Source: Theobroma cacao
Lineage: Eukaryota > Streptophyta > Magnoliopsida > Malvales > Malvaceae
Reading direction: 5' to 3'
Length of the DNA: 64,000 nucleotides
Assembly (NCBI RefSeq): GCF_000208745.1
Contig: NC_030850.1
Span: 36,838,836 to 36,902,835, forward strand
Below are positions 1 to 11,306 of the stretch, piece after piece (within the stretch, counting starts at the first letter, position 1; each line of letters opens with the position of its first letter). Below the pieces are notes generated by a model. The model was not told the DNA's origin. It made no database searches and saw only the letters and a list, made by a program, of their open reading frames with translations. The translations under genes were made by a program, and so were the position numbers.

Positions 1-354
1 GCGCATCTGCTGGTGCTTCAGTATCAGTATGCCCCTTTGACACAGTAGAACTACAGAATGAGTGTGAAATTGATATTAGCAAGCAGTTGTACTCAACAAT
101 ATAGAACTGGTTTACTGGGGAGTAAAAGTTCTGATTCATGTAATTGGGCAGTTGTTAGCTATTTTATATGTCCCTTTGACATAATAATAACAACAATGAG
201 ATATGGACAAGATGGATGGGGAAAAGTGTATAAGAACCACATTGGATAATATGCTTCAGGATCCTTTTACTTTTAATAAGTTGCAACTGAATGATACATG
301 TGAGCTAGCAATCGTTAATATAGCTAAAATGTTTTATTGAATCACTTCTTTCAG
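1..354 (+). other. Intron of the L1 gene
   Basis: This stretch has no reading frame that fits the L1 protein and runs into a pyrimidine-rich acceptor ending in TTTCAG at 354. It is read as the intron preceding the penultimate L1 exon. Confidence 0.6.
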
Positions 355-762
355 GCTATAGAAGAATTCAAAAAGGGAAAAGTCGAATACAGAGCTGATA
401 AAACTGGGATTGTTCACATTCCTTTCGGGAAAGTTGACTTCTCAGAAGAAGACCTCCTTCTGAATTTCCTTGCCGCTGTAGTATGTCACGTTCTTTTCTT
501 TCCTTGGCACCTCTTATCTCCCTCTCCCTCACCATTTTGCTCTCCATTCTTTCTTTTGAACAATATTAGTGTCTACAACTGCAATTCTGCTTGATATTTA
601 TTATTTTTGTCTTTAATTTGACAGAAATCAATTGAAACAAACAAGCCAAAAGGTGCAAAAGGAGTATACTGGAAAAGTGCACACATATGCACATCAATGG
701 GGCCTTCGATCCGGTTAAGTATAAGGGAGATGCTTGATTACAAGCCTCCATCAAACATTTGA
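355..762 (+). CDS. PRPL1: Chloroplast 50S ribosomal protein L1, C-terminal two exons (partial)
   Basis: Structural protein of the chloroplast large ribosomal subunit, which binds 23S rRNA at the L1 stalk. Two exons are visible, 355-480 and 625-762, joined in phase 0 with GT-AG borders and ending in TGA at 760-762. They encode the last 88 residues. Family hallmarks are [20 protein letters not shown] in the first exon and [18 protein letters not shown] in the second, the second being the conserved end of bacterial-type L1 (GxYxKxxxxxSSMGPSI). The protein ends in DYKPPSNI, as plant plastid L1 proteins do. The transit peptide and the first two thirds of the gene lie left of the window; 1-354 reads as intron. 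Identification is firm; only exon borders rest on inspection. Confidence 0.93.
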
Positions 763-1650
763 AGATATGACTAACAGCTGTAAATGTCTTCAACCCTTCA
801 ATCAGCCATGTAGGCATTCTCTGTCAGAGCGTGCCAGTGCTCAGTGGAAATGGTCAGGGAGTAAGTAGGGGGAGAAGGGAGAGCAATTGTTTAGAGCAAA
901 TCCTAGTGAAATCAGGCATACCAGATTATGGTTCTGTATACAGACTGAGACTTGTATCATCATATGATTAAATAGCATCAATTTTATTACTTTTTATTTT
1001 CTTATTTCTCAGTTGGAGGTCTTTTGAGTGAAATCCGGAGTTTCCAGCTTGATGTGGTAGGATTCTTGTACAGGGTTTCTTACTTTGGGCATTCTGGTTC
1101 TAACAGGATTTAGATTCCATTCTGTTTGAGGTGTAGACTCTAAAAACTACCGACCAAACAATTCCATGATTCCCAGCAAACCTCTGAACACGCTTTTCAT
1201 TGAGAAAAGTGGGAAACAAGAAGCTGGGAAGCCATAGAAGTTCAGCATTTCCTTGCCCCTAACATGTCGTTGTGTTTCATTCCTGTCTAAATTGTTCAAT
1301 TATTTCATTGGACCGAATCCTTCCTTATCTTTCTTGATGACAGACATATGCTCGAAACAAGCTTGCGTGACTTGGTTGTGTTGGTTACAGCTTACGATAA
1401 TTTGAGTTTTGTCCGAGTGCCGAAAATCTGTTGAATAAATCAACATATCGTGAAAAACTTACCTCGAACGTATAAATAAATTGGCAACCATTGGTCTTGG
1501 TCACAAGTTTAAGACGACTCATTCAGATTCTAGCCGGTACAAAAGTCCAAAACCCAAAAGGCCGAAGTGTATCAGAAGTTCCATACATTACTCGGCCACT
1601 GACTATCGGAGAGCTCCAGATTCGAACTCACTTTGACAAGAGACTTAGAG
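763..1650. other. L1 3' flank and promoter of the first reductase gene
   Basis: Non-coding. The left part should hold the L1 3' UTR and the right part the promoter of the reductase gene starting at 1651. A TATA box (TATAAATA) lies at 1471-1478, about 175 bp before the ATG. Nothing else recognisable was seen. Confidence 0.55.
1471..1478 (+). promoter_or_regulatory. TATA box of reductase copy A
   Basis: TATAAATA, about 175 bp upstream of the start codon at 1651. This is a plausible position if the 5' UTR is about 140 bp. Confidence 0.5.
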
Positions 1651-3891
1651 ATGAATGAAGCGGAAAAGGTGGTGTGCGTAACCGGAGCGTCTGGCTACGT
1701 AGCTTCATGGCTTGTTAAGCTCTTGCTCCAACGTGGCTACACTGTCAAAGCCACTGTTCGTGACCCAAGTCAGTTGCACTCCTCTTTCCTCCCGCTTTTC
1801 TTCTTATTACTTTATCTGTTCGTTTCAGTTCACTTTTACATCAAAAATGCTATGTCCGAACATGCAACAGATGACCCGAAGAAGACAGAACACTTACTTT
1901 CACTTGATGGGGCTAAGGAAAGACTTCATTTGTTCAAAGCAGAGTTAGTGGATGAAGGATGCTTTGACTCTGTAGTGGATGGATGCCAAGGTGTTTTCCA
2001 TACAGCCTCCCCTGTGTTCATTTCTGCTGCTGACCCACAGGTCTATCCTTTACTCATCTTTTTCTCCTTTTTGCAGATTTTGTTTTGCTCCCTTCACGGA
2101 TCAACAACTTACTTAATTCAATATAAAAACTTGTTAAAGCTACAGTAAGAAAAGATTGATTGAGCTTTAGGCTCATATATCTGTACGCATGATGAACCTC
2201 CTTACATTATAGCAACTATGCGAGTTGGCCTCGATGGTGTAGGATGATGAACCTTTTTATGACTTAGTTTTCATCGAATTCTTAAGCAAGAGGTTTCAGC
2301 TTTTGTCCGATTTCAGGCAGAAATAATTGATCCTGCGGTCAAGGGTACACTTAATGTTCTTAAATCATGTGCAAAAGTTCCTTCAATCAAGAGAGTTGTC
2401 ATTACATCTTCCCTGGCTTCAGTTATATACAATGGAAAACCTTTAACTCCCGAGGTGGTGGTTGATGAGACTTGGTTTTCAGATCCACGCCTGAGTGAGG
2501 AAAATAAGGTGTGTACATCTGCTAATCTCTTGGTATATGCTTATGATTTCTCCTGCTTATCAGTATCCTTTTCCTTTATCTGTAAATAGTTTCATACCTA
2601 CAGTATTGATTATGCATAATCTTGTTTTTTTGGATTCAGGAATGGTATACGCTCTCAAAAACCTTGGCTGAGGAGGCTGCTTGGAGGTTTGCAAAAGAAA
2701 ATGGAATTGATTTGGTTTCAATAAATCCAGGACTGGTGTTTGGTCCTCTTTTGCAGCCAGCTCTAAATTCTTCACCATTGGTGATTCTACACCTAGCAAA
2801 AGGTACTTTTCCAAACCTATTGAGGACATATGATGTACATAGATTTTCTTTCGCCTTCTGTAAGGAAAAAAATAGTGAGAAACAACTTGTCCTGGCTAGC
2901 TTATATTTTATAAGTCCAGGTAACATGTGACAGATTGTCTTAGACACATCTGAAACCCCAGGTCGTAGAGTAGTCCTTTACCAAACAAAACTGTGTTCGT
3001 TGCAACTTACAATGTTTTCACTAATTCCAGTGAAAATTACTGATGAAAAATTTCCCAACAATTTCCTTTCTAGATGACATAGAATATGAACAAATGCTAA
3101 ACCAGCCAATGAATCAAACCAGACAATTTCCTTTATGATTCTGGGGTGCTAAATAACTCCATGTTTAACTTGTTTTTCAATTTTTTCCTTGGTCTGCTGT
3201 CTCTTGCAGCCTTCTGTACTTGTAGTTACTGCTTATTTTTGGATAATACAAGTTTTGCTTGTCCAAAAAAAAAAAATCTGTGATTGCTGCTAGATCCTTC
3301 CAGGGGTTTTTCTGTGCTGTTTCTGTGTTACAACCTGTTGAAATCTTTTCGATGCAGGAGAACACATTTTCCCAACTTCAAGTTATTATAGAGTTGTTGA
3401 CGTTCGAGATGTTGCATATGCACATATTCAAGCATTCGAGGTTCCTTCAGCTAGTGGCAGATATTGCCTGGTGGAAAGAGTTATACAATTTCCTGAGGTT
3501 CAGAAGATCTTATGTGAAATTTACCCTACTAATTTGCACTTTAAAGCAAAGTACGCTTCTTTGTCTTTTTGATGATTCAGTATCACTCATTTTGATCCTA
3601 TTGGCAAAGGCAAGTATGCAACTTATATGTTGATGTGCCTCTGTTACATCATGGTCACGTTCCTGGTGTATAATGTGAAAAATTTTCAGTCTAGATTTAT
3701 ACCCTTAATTTTTCTTTCTTTCTTTTCTCATTCATGGTAGATATGAAGATTATCATAACAAGCCTCTGGAGAGAACTTACCAGATATCCAAGGAGAAAGC
3801 AAAGGGTTTGGGTGTCAGCTTCATTCCTTTCGAGGTGAGTCTGAAGGAAGCTATCGAAAGCATGAAGGAGAAGGGTTTCCTGTCCATCTGA
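1651..3891 (+). CDS. CCR-like NAD(P)H-dependent aldehyde/ketone reductase, copy A (intact)
   Basis: Extended short-chain dehydrogenase of the CCR/DFR family, closest in my recollection to plant phenylacetaldehyde reductases and 'cinnamoyl-CoA reductase 1-like' proteins. Six exons: 1651-1768, 1871-2040, 2317-2508, 2640-2802, 3358-3550, 3741-3891. All phases close and give 328 residues, the usual family length (about 320-330). The Rossmann motif [14 protein letters not shown] is near residue 12, the catalytic Ser lies in VITSSLASV (around 127), and the Y163-x-x-x-K167 pair lies in [15 protein letters not shown]. The NWYCYGK signature of true lignin CCR is absent, so a small-aldehyde substrate is more likely than cinnamoyl-CoA. 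No signal peptide is seen, so it should be cytosolic. It is the first unit of a tandem array. The start is the first ATG in frame. The family call is firm; the substrate is not determinable. Confidence 0.9.
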
Positions 3892-4689
3892 ACTCTTCAC
3901 TGTAAAAATGCTCCTCGTTGTCGAAATAAGTAACTACAGTTTGTTGTTTCCATACACATCACATCTCAGTTATATATAGTATCTTCTGAACTATCTCTGC
4001 CCCTTCTATACTAGGAAAGACGTTGTCTTTTCAACTTGGGCTTTGCTTGTTCTGTTCTTTAAGGTGGAAGCAGTAGCTTTCTGTTAAAAAACTCAAAGTA
4101 AAGGAACCTTCACTCCACCGATTTGCTCTGTGGCTTTGTCATCTGTGCTAAATCTAGTACTACTGCTTACAAAAAGTACTCTATTTCTTGTCTAAAATTA
4201 GCCAAAATTTTGAGGCAAAAGTTCATGATTGCTCTACTTCATTGTCTACTAAAATTTGTTCTCCCATCATTTTCAGGTAAATGTAGCCTCGCAAAATTGA
4301 AGACATCAGACAAGACAACAAAAAAAAATTGGAAAAAAGAAGAAGGGAAAGACAGTTAAGACACCCCAAATAAGAAAAGAAAAATGGAAAACATAAAGAG
4401 AACAAAACTGTTAGCAAAGCACATCTTCCAGTTGCAGATGTTTTAAGGTAACGGGCTTCCTAGTAACTGGTTTGCATGCACCCGATTTTGATCAAATTAA
4501 ATTAAATTATTTATAAACTCAATAATAATTTTGGTCATGGCAGTGTTGGAGTGGCAATATACCCACGTGCCATAATTCAGATTCCATCCATTACAAAATT
4601 CTAAAAGCACCAGAGAACTTGTAACTGGTCTACTGATAACTATGTCACCGCTGGGTGCTGAAGTTGGAGCATCGGGAATCTAGCTGGAG
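3892..4689. other. Spacer between reductase copies A and B
   Basis: Non-coding. Its 4010-4430 part is clearly related to 6365-6620 plus 7787-7950, and 4440-4689 is related to 7930-8197 (shared run GATTTTGATCAA and the leader just before the ATG). The duplicated unit therefore includes promoter and 3' flank as well as the gene. Confidence 0.7.
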
Positions 4690-6018
4690 ATGAGTAGTGC
4701 AGCAGAGAAGGTGGTGTGCGTAACCGGAGCGTCTGGTTACATTGCTTCATGGCTCGTTAAGCTCTTACTCCAACGTGGCTACACTGTCAAAGCCACTGTT
4801 CGTGACCCAAGTCTGCTGCCCTCCTGATCTTTCTTCTGTTCTTTTTTTATTTTTATGTTTATTTTTCATCAAAAGAATGAATATGCTACCATGTTTGAAC
4901 CTGGAACAGATGATCCGAAGAAGACAGAACACTTGCTTGCGCTTGATGGAGCCAAGGAAAGACTTCATTTGTTCAAAGCAGAGTTGGTCGATGAAGGATG
5001 CCAAGGCGTATCCAATTGCAATGCTAAGGCATAAATTTACGTAAACGAGCTACTGTCTGACATTAGATGATTGAAGGGCCAAAAAGTGTTTCATCACATA
5101 TATAGATTGCGGCTGATACCCTTGGGAAGTTTGTTTGTCAATGGAGTTCTTTAGACTGTGTTGCATCTTGCTATCAATCTTGTACGGTGGCTGAAAAGGG
5201 AATTCGCGGGAAATGTTTTGGACTGAAGGAAGAAGAGTTTTTGATGGTCGTTTAACCCTTTGGCTCAAGTCGTTTTTATCCTTTTATGTATCAAGTATTT
5301 TTACTAGCTATTTTTACGTGTTATTGTTTTACCAAATGTTTTTTTTTAGAGCTTTACTTTATACTGTACCGTTTTGAGGAGCTGTTAGTGTGAGTGTGCT
5401 GGCATTGGAAATGTAAGCACAGATCCCTCTGCATAATTCTCTCTGAAAGCCAGGTGTCCTAACCCGGTTTGCTTAGTTGTTTATTTCATTTTCTTGTTGC
5501 AGCCGATATATTTGGCTTCTTTTGTTATCAATGAAATGTGTGGCAGAGCACTGCTTTGAAGATAACTAAATTTGTCTCTTTCCTCCCTCACGACCTTCAT
5601 CCTCTGTTCCTCATTTTTCTTCATTTTTTCCAGAAATCATCCATTCTTCTACAGACTGTAAGCTGAGCTCGTTTCTTTTCTGCTATTTTCTTGAACGGCT
5701 CGAACAGTGATAACCCATTCCACGTTAGATAAGAATGCGATTGAGAACAGATTATCTCAAAGAATTGTTTAGTTGCTTGAACTAGTGATCGTCTTAAAGG
5801 GTTTACTTCTCTATCCAGAAAATTACTGGATCGATAATGGAATTCTCATAAGAGTCATGTTGGCTTTCATTCATGGCAGATGTGAAGATCTTAACAAGCC
5901 CCTTGAGCGAACTTACCGGATATCCAAGGAGAAAGCAGAGAGTTTGGGTGTCAGCTTCATTCCTTTGGAGGTGAGTCTGAGGGAAACTATTGAAAGCCTG
6001 AAGGAAAGGGTTTCTTAA
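4690..6018 (+). pseudogene. CCR-like reductase copy B, pseudogene lacking exons 3-5
   Basis: Remnant of a gene nearly identical to the copy at 8198-10424. Exon 1 (4690-4810) is intact, with the same ATG and [17 protein letters not shown] start. Exon 2 starts at 4910 but is broken. Twenty-four bases between two GGATGC repeats are missing near 5000, homology ends soon after, and the frame stops at TAA 5032-5034. Exons 3, 4 and 5 are absent; the sequence from about 5035 matches intron 5 of the intact copy. Exon 6 is present from 5880, but a one-base loss turns AAGGAGAAGGG into AAGGAAAGGG near 6000, so it ends early at TAA 6016-6018. The Tyr/Lys catalytic exon is gone, so no active reductase can be made. 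A short transcript remains possible because the promoter region is shared. Confidence 0.9.
5160..5651. repeat. ~490 bp extra segment in pseudogene B, flanked by AGACTGT
   Basis: Relative to intron 5 of the intact copy (around 10051), pseudogene B carries about 490 extra bases between two copies of AGACTGT (5153-5159 and 5652-5658). A 7-bp direct repeat at both edges suggests insertion with target-site duplication, although loss from the other copy by repeat recombination would look the same. No terminal inverted repeats were seen. A weak frame near 5190-5280 recalls the end of plant LINE reverse transcriptases, but this is too weak to name the element. Confidence 0.5.
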
Positions 6019-6932
6019 GCATCTGAATTGTTACTTCATTTTGAATACTCCCTGTTGTAGGGACATGTTATTTCTATGTACTGGAATTGGAACTATCTTA
6101 AGTACTTTTTACCACCATAACTTGAAGAATACTTTTTGGAGTCAATAGCTACATGGAGACTGGGTTCTGGTTCACGTTACCTGCAGCTGATGAAGACAAG
6201 GAGCATTAAGGCTCCTCTTTTTTATCTTGTTTTCGGAAGTAAAGTGTAATGTTTTCTGCACCTTGCCTACTGCCAGTCATTGGACTGAAGTCATTGACAT
6301 CCTTTTTGTCGAAATAATAACTACAGTTTGTTGTTTCTATATACAGTAAACTTCCATATTAGAAAAGATGTTGTCTTGACAGCTTCTAGTTTTCAACTTG
6401 GGCTTTGCTTGTTCAGTTCATTTAAGTTGGACTTAGAAGCACCTTTCTTTTAAAAACCCAAACTAAAGACAGCTTCAGTCCACCAATTTGCTCTGTCAAC
6501 TGTCACCTGTCATCTGTCATCTCTGCTAAATTTAATACAAATAATTACTCATGAAAAGTACCCTAGTTTTTCTCCAAAAGTTCATGAATGTTCAACGTCA
6601 TTGCCTACGTAATTTGTTCTTTCCTTGTAGATTTTTATTCACGAAATAAATAAAAATAAAATAAAATAATTATTACGTGAGAATAAAATAAAATAAAAAT
6701 AAAATAAAATAAATATTATATAATTTTATGTGATGAATGAAATAAAATAAAAATAATTATTATAATTTATTACAGTATTTAGTTAGTAACAATAGCTTTG
6801 GAATAAGAAAGAAATAAAAAATAAAAAAATAAAAATATCTTTTATTATATATAATTATTTATTTTTATTTTATTTTTTAAATATTAATAATTTATAATTA
6901 ATTAAAATATTAATAATTAATAATTTAAATAT

Positions 6933-6953
6933 NNNNNNNNNNNNNNNNNNNNN
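6933..6953. other. Assembly gap (21 N)
   Basis: A run of 21 N inside AT-only low-complexity DNA. The true length of the insertion is therefore uncertain. Confidence 0.99.
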
Positions 6954-7195
6954 TTTTATTTTTATTTATACTCATTAAAAATTAAATATATTAATAATTT
7001 AATAAATAAAACATTAATAGTTTAAAATATTAATATTTAATATTTTAATCATGTTAATATTAATAATGTTTCAATTATATATAAAATATTAATATTTTAA
7101 AATTTACAAATAATTTATTCTTTTTTATTCTATTTTTACTTTTTTTTTTTTTCTATGGGTCGATCACTGGAAAGGCAACGGTGTAACAAAACGTC

Positions 7196-7329
7196 GATCT
7201 GGCGCACCATGTGGCCGGATCTGGCCACTATGGTGCCAGATCAACGCTTCTCCACTACTGGATCTGGTCGTGGAGTGTCAGATCCAACAGTGGGATCTGA
7301 TCGGGAAGCACCAGATCCGGTGCTTCCCG
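7196..7329. repeat. Two fold-back (inverted repeat) sequences rich in GATCTGG
   Basis: Two potential hairpins lie side by side. 7196-7216 pairs imperfectly with 7223-7242 around a six-base loop; the arms begin GATCTGG and end CCAGATC. 7302-7312 (CGGGAAGCACC) pairs perfectly with 7319-7329 around AGATCC. GATCTG or its complement recurs throughout 7190-7370. Confidence 0.75.
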
Positions 7330-8197
7330 CGACGAGATCTGACCGTTGAGTGTTAGATCTGACTGAATCTCGGTTCAATGTTATTGGAAAGGACTAGATC
7401 GACGCTTTTCGATCATATTCGGTCGCTGTCGTCGTCGTCGTTGCCGTCGCCGTCGTCGGTGTTGAGTTCCAATTAGAGAGAGAATGAGAGAGGGAGAAGA
7501 GAGAGAAAGAAAAGGGAAATGGGAGAAAAAAAGAATTTATAGGTATAAGGTTGTAATATTTTTAGATTATAAGGGCTATTTTGATCATTATATATTTGAA
7601 AATTATTTCATGAGCTATGAAATACTTATTATAGGGAGAAAAGAAAATAGATAAAGATAACTTTTAGCCTATTTAATAGAATTTTTATTTTTACAAAATT
7701 ACTATTTTGTATTTCAATTTTGTACCAAACAAAGAAATAAGAAATGACCGAGAATAGAGGGAATAGCATTCTCCGTACCAAACGTGCCATCATTGTTAAG
7801 TAATTGCAGCCTTGCGTAATTGAAAGCATCGGACAAAACAAAGAAAAAAGTAAAAGACAGTTAAGGCACCCCAATTTGGAAGAACAGCATAGAAGAACAA
7901 AAAAGGTGGTAAAGCATAAATTCCAGTTGCAGATGTTTTAAGGTAAAGAGCTTCTTATTAGCTGGTTTGCACGCACTCGATTTTGATCAAGGATTTGATC
8001 AAAGTTCGATGTTGAAACTGAATTTTTTTTTTTTTTGTCATGGCAGTGTTGGAGTGGCAATTTACCGACGTGCCATAATTCAGATTCCATCCCATCCATT
8101 ACAAAATTCTAAAAACACCAGAGAACTTGTAACTCGTTTACTGACAACTAAGTCGCTGCTGGGTTCTGAAGTTAGAGCGTCGGGAATCTAGCTGGAG

Positions 8198-10424
8198 ATG
8201 AGTAGTGCAGCAGAGAAGGTGGTGTGCGTAACCGGAGCGTCTGGTTACATTGCTTCATGGCTCGTTAAGCTCTTACTCCAACGCGGCTATACTGTCAAAG
8301 CCACTGTTCGAGACCCAAGTTAGCGCTGCCCTCCTGATCTTTCTTCTATTCTTATTTTTATGTTTGTTTTTCATCAAAAGAATGAATATGCTACTATGTT
8401 TGAACCTGGAACAGATGATCCGAAGAAGACAGAACACTTGCTTGCGCTTGATGGAGCCAAGGAAAGACTTCACTTGTTCAAAGCGGAGTTGACTGATGAA
8501 GGATGCTTTGACTCTGTAGTGGAAGGATGCCAAGGTGTTTTCCATACAGCATCTCCTGTATTGTTTTCACCTGCTGACCCACAGGTTCTTATCTTTCCAG
8601 TTTGTAATTAGATCACTGGGTTAAGTAAATGAAAGATCATATGCAGGATGCGGAACCATTGTTAAAAGAAGAGTTTGATTCTTTAGATTTATGAGTTTTC
8701 AAGCTTATTGATGGTCAATTTTTGTACAAGAAAGTTTCAGCTTTTCCCAATTTCAGGCAGAAATAATTGGTCCAGCACTCAAGGGTACCCTTAATGTTCT
8801 TAAATCATGTGCAAAAGTTCCTTCAATCAAGAGAGTTGTCTTAACATCTTCCATGGCCTCAGTTCTATTCAATGGAAAACCTTTGACTCCTGATGTGATG
8901 GTTGATGAGACTTGGTTTTCAGATCCACGCTTTTGTGAGGAAAGTAAGGTGTGTACTTCTGCTAATTTCTTGGTACTTACTATTTATGTTATGTCCTGCA
9001 CATTCACTGTCGTTTATTTGTTCCTAGTGTTCAAGAATCTATGAGTGAGTAGTCTCAGTTATACAATCTCTCTAATTCAATTTGTATGTCTCTGAATCAT
9101 AAAGTATTAATTCTTCATGATTTTCGGGTTTTGCCAGCTTTGGTATATGGCGTCGAAAACTTTAGCTGAGGAGGCTGCTTGGAGCTTTACTAAAGATAAT
9201 GGGATTGATTTGGTTACAATCAATCCGGGAGTTGTGATTGGTCCTCTTTTACAGCCAGCTCTAAATTTAACATCAGAGCTGATACTAAACCTCACAAAAG
9301 GTCTTTTCTAACCTATTGATGTTGATGCACAAATATTTTCTTTCTCCAATTGTTTATGAAAACGAATTCACTTCATCCCATCACTTTCTGGAAGGACAAC
9401 TATACCCTATCTTTGGTAAGTTTGGGAAGCATATGATAGATCATCATGGGGTAGTCCATCCCCATGAAAATTGTGTTTGTTGCAACTTGCAAATGCTTAA
9501 TGGCATCATTCCTGTAATTGCTGCTAGATCCTTCCAAGGGTTATATGCTATTGCTATTTCTGTTGTGAAAACAATGGTTAAAAATCTTTTGGATGCAGGA
9601 GAACACACTTTCCCAAGTCCAACTTTTAGGTTAATTGATGTTCGAGATGTTGCATATGCACATATTCAAGCGTTTGAGATTCCTTCAGCTAGTGGCAGAT
9701 ATTGCTTTGTTGAAAGAATTGTACACTATTTGGAAATTCTGAAGGTGTTGAGTGAACATTATCCTGCTTTGGGCCTTCAAGAAAAGTAAGCAGTCGTGTT
9801 TATCTTGCTATTTAGCACATCGCCAAATGCAACTCACATATACTCTGATTTGTCTCGATCACATCTTACTTTCACTGGATTTCTGTGATGAAACGTTTTG
9901 TCGTTTTCTCACTTGACTGTTCTAACTTGATAAATACTGCAATGGTGGAGTGAGTATTGAGTGAACTTACATGAATGAGCTACTGTCTTCTATTTCATTA
10001 CATAGATTACGGCAGATATTCTTGGGGAGTTGTTTGTCAATGGAGTTCTTTAGACTGTAAGCTGAGCTCGTTTCTTTTTCTGTTATCTTATTCATGAGCT
10101 CGAACTGTTATAACCCATTCCATGTTATATAAGAATGCGATAAAGAACAGGTTATCTCAAGGTTGTTTAGTTGCCTGAACTAGTGATCATCTTAAGAGTT
10201 TACTTCTCTGTTCAGAAAATTACTGGATCGATAATGGAATTCTGATTAGAGTCATGTTGGCCTTCATTCATGGCAGATGTGGAGATCTTAACAAGCCTCT
10301 TGAGCGAACTTACCAGATATCCAAGGAGAAAGCGAAGAGTTTGGGTGTGAGCTTCATTCCTTGGGAGGTGAGTCTGAAGGAAATTGTTGAAAGCTTGAAG
10401 GAGAAGGGTTTCTTAAGCATCTGA
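8198..10424 (+). CDS. CCR-like NAD(P)H-dependent aldehyde/ketone reductase, copy C (intact)
   Basis: Second intact member of the tandem reductase array. Six exons: 8198-8318, 8415-8584, 8757-8948, 9138-9300, 9599-9785, 10277-10424. Phases close to 326 residues. The cofactor motif [14 protein letters not shown] and the catalytic pair Y164-x-x-x-K168 in [15 protein letters not shown] are present, as is the Ser in VLTSSMASV. Differences from copy A cluster in the substrate-side loops, for example VLFSPADPQ against VFISAADPQ, and [19 protein letters not shown] against [18 protein letters not shown]. The two may therefore differ in substrate. It lacks the lignin-CCR signature NWYCYGK. It shares promoter and leader with pseudogene B, but the ~1.17 kb insertion lies about 410 bp upstream of its ATG and may affect expression. 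The family call is firm; the substrate is unknown. Confidence 0.9.
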
Positions 10425-11306
10425 ATTGTTACTTCATTTTAACGATCCCTGTTGTAAGAACTTGTTATTTCTATGCACTTCTAATCATCCGTCACTTGTA
10501 TAATTTGGAAGTGTCTCTACTTTCAGGGACTGCTGTTTGTGTTGGAAGTTTAGGTTTTCATTTACTCCCCTTTGTAGTCAGCATAGGCAGAGCATCTATG
10601 GAAAAACCAAACTGAAATTCAAGCATCTGAATTGTTGGAAAAGAGTTGGCATATGTATCTCTCCCTCTTTCTTTCATTTTCCCCAGTATGAGCACTCTGT
10701 ACTCAGCTAGGCTGGAGCACCATTCAAAACAAATTTGCAGCAATATTTTATGAACTTATAATGGTCCTCAATCCATCAAAAGGTCTGATAATGTAATTTC
10801 CACTGTCATACCCTGTTTGACATGAAAAGAGAAGTAAAATGCTAGATGATCATTCCCCATCTTTCCCGCTACTCTGGTAGCTGGTCATAAATTACACATC
10901 CTTATTGTTGAGTGCTTTTCCTTCTTTTTCACGTCCAAGATTATAGAGCGATAAAAGCGAGAAACACCAGTATATTCAACCTCAAGGTAAAAATACAACC
11001 AACCTTAGCAATAGACTATTTTACACTTAAATTAAGACACTAGATCAGTTGCAATGTTTCCGTGCAGCTTATATATGGTGACATTAGCCACCAAACGATA
11101 CTGAACACTGACAATAGCTGCATAACTGAAATGCTTCGCAAAGTTGTTTCCGTCAATGCTTGCCTGATTGTGTAGTTCGTGGTTTGTTGCAGTTGTACCT
11201 ATCATTGGTCCCATAAGACCAAATGTGTTGCCATTGATGGAAACCGCCACATCATTTAATGTTTCAACCATGTTCCAATATGCACTTTTGGCTCCATTGA
11301 TTATTC
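10425..11306. other. Convergent intergenic region, reductase C / Notchless
   Basis: Holds the 3' flanks of two genes that end towards each other. No credible coding region; open frames here overlap the Notchless 3' UTR on the minus strand. Confidence 0.6.

Larger units (their letters stand above)
6620..7787. mobile_element. ~1.17 kb insertion, probably a non-autonomous element
   Basis: The spacer alignment between the A/B and B/C units breaks at about 6620 and resumes at about 7787. The inserted DNA begins with ~500 bases of AT-only repeats (TAAAA/AATAT words, with a 21-base N gap at 6933-6953). It continues with a contrasting GC-rich island (about 7150-7480) full of GATCTG words, a GAGAGA-rich stretch near 7480-7530, and an AT-rich tail ending near GTACCAAACGTG. 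No coding sequence longer than a chance frame is seen. Clear terminal inverted repeats or target-site duplications could not be fixed, partly because of the gap, so the element class is unknown. Confidence 0.5.
6019..8197. other. Spacer between pseudogene B and reductase copy C
   Basis: Non-coding. 6050-6620 is 3' flank shared with copy A. 6620-7787 is an insertion absent from the A/B spacer. 7787-8197 is the promoter of copy C, closely related to 4290-4689. Confidence 0.7.

Noticed and set aside
337..594. Open frame beginning [11 protein letters not shown] and reading past 480
   Set aside because: It is the L1 exon plus intron read-through at both ends. The splice sites at 354/355 and 480/481 give the conserved protein.
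9316..9789. 157-residue open frame ending in QEK
   Set aside because: Its second half is exon 5 of reductase C; the first half is intron 4 that happens to be open. The exon starts at 9599 after GATGCAG.
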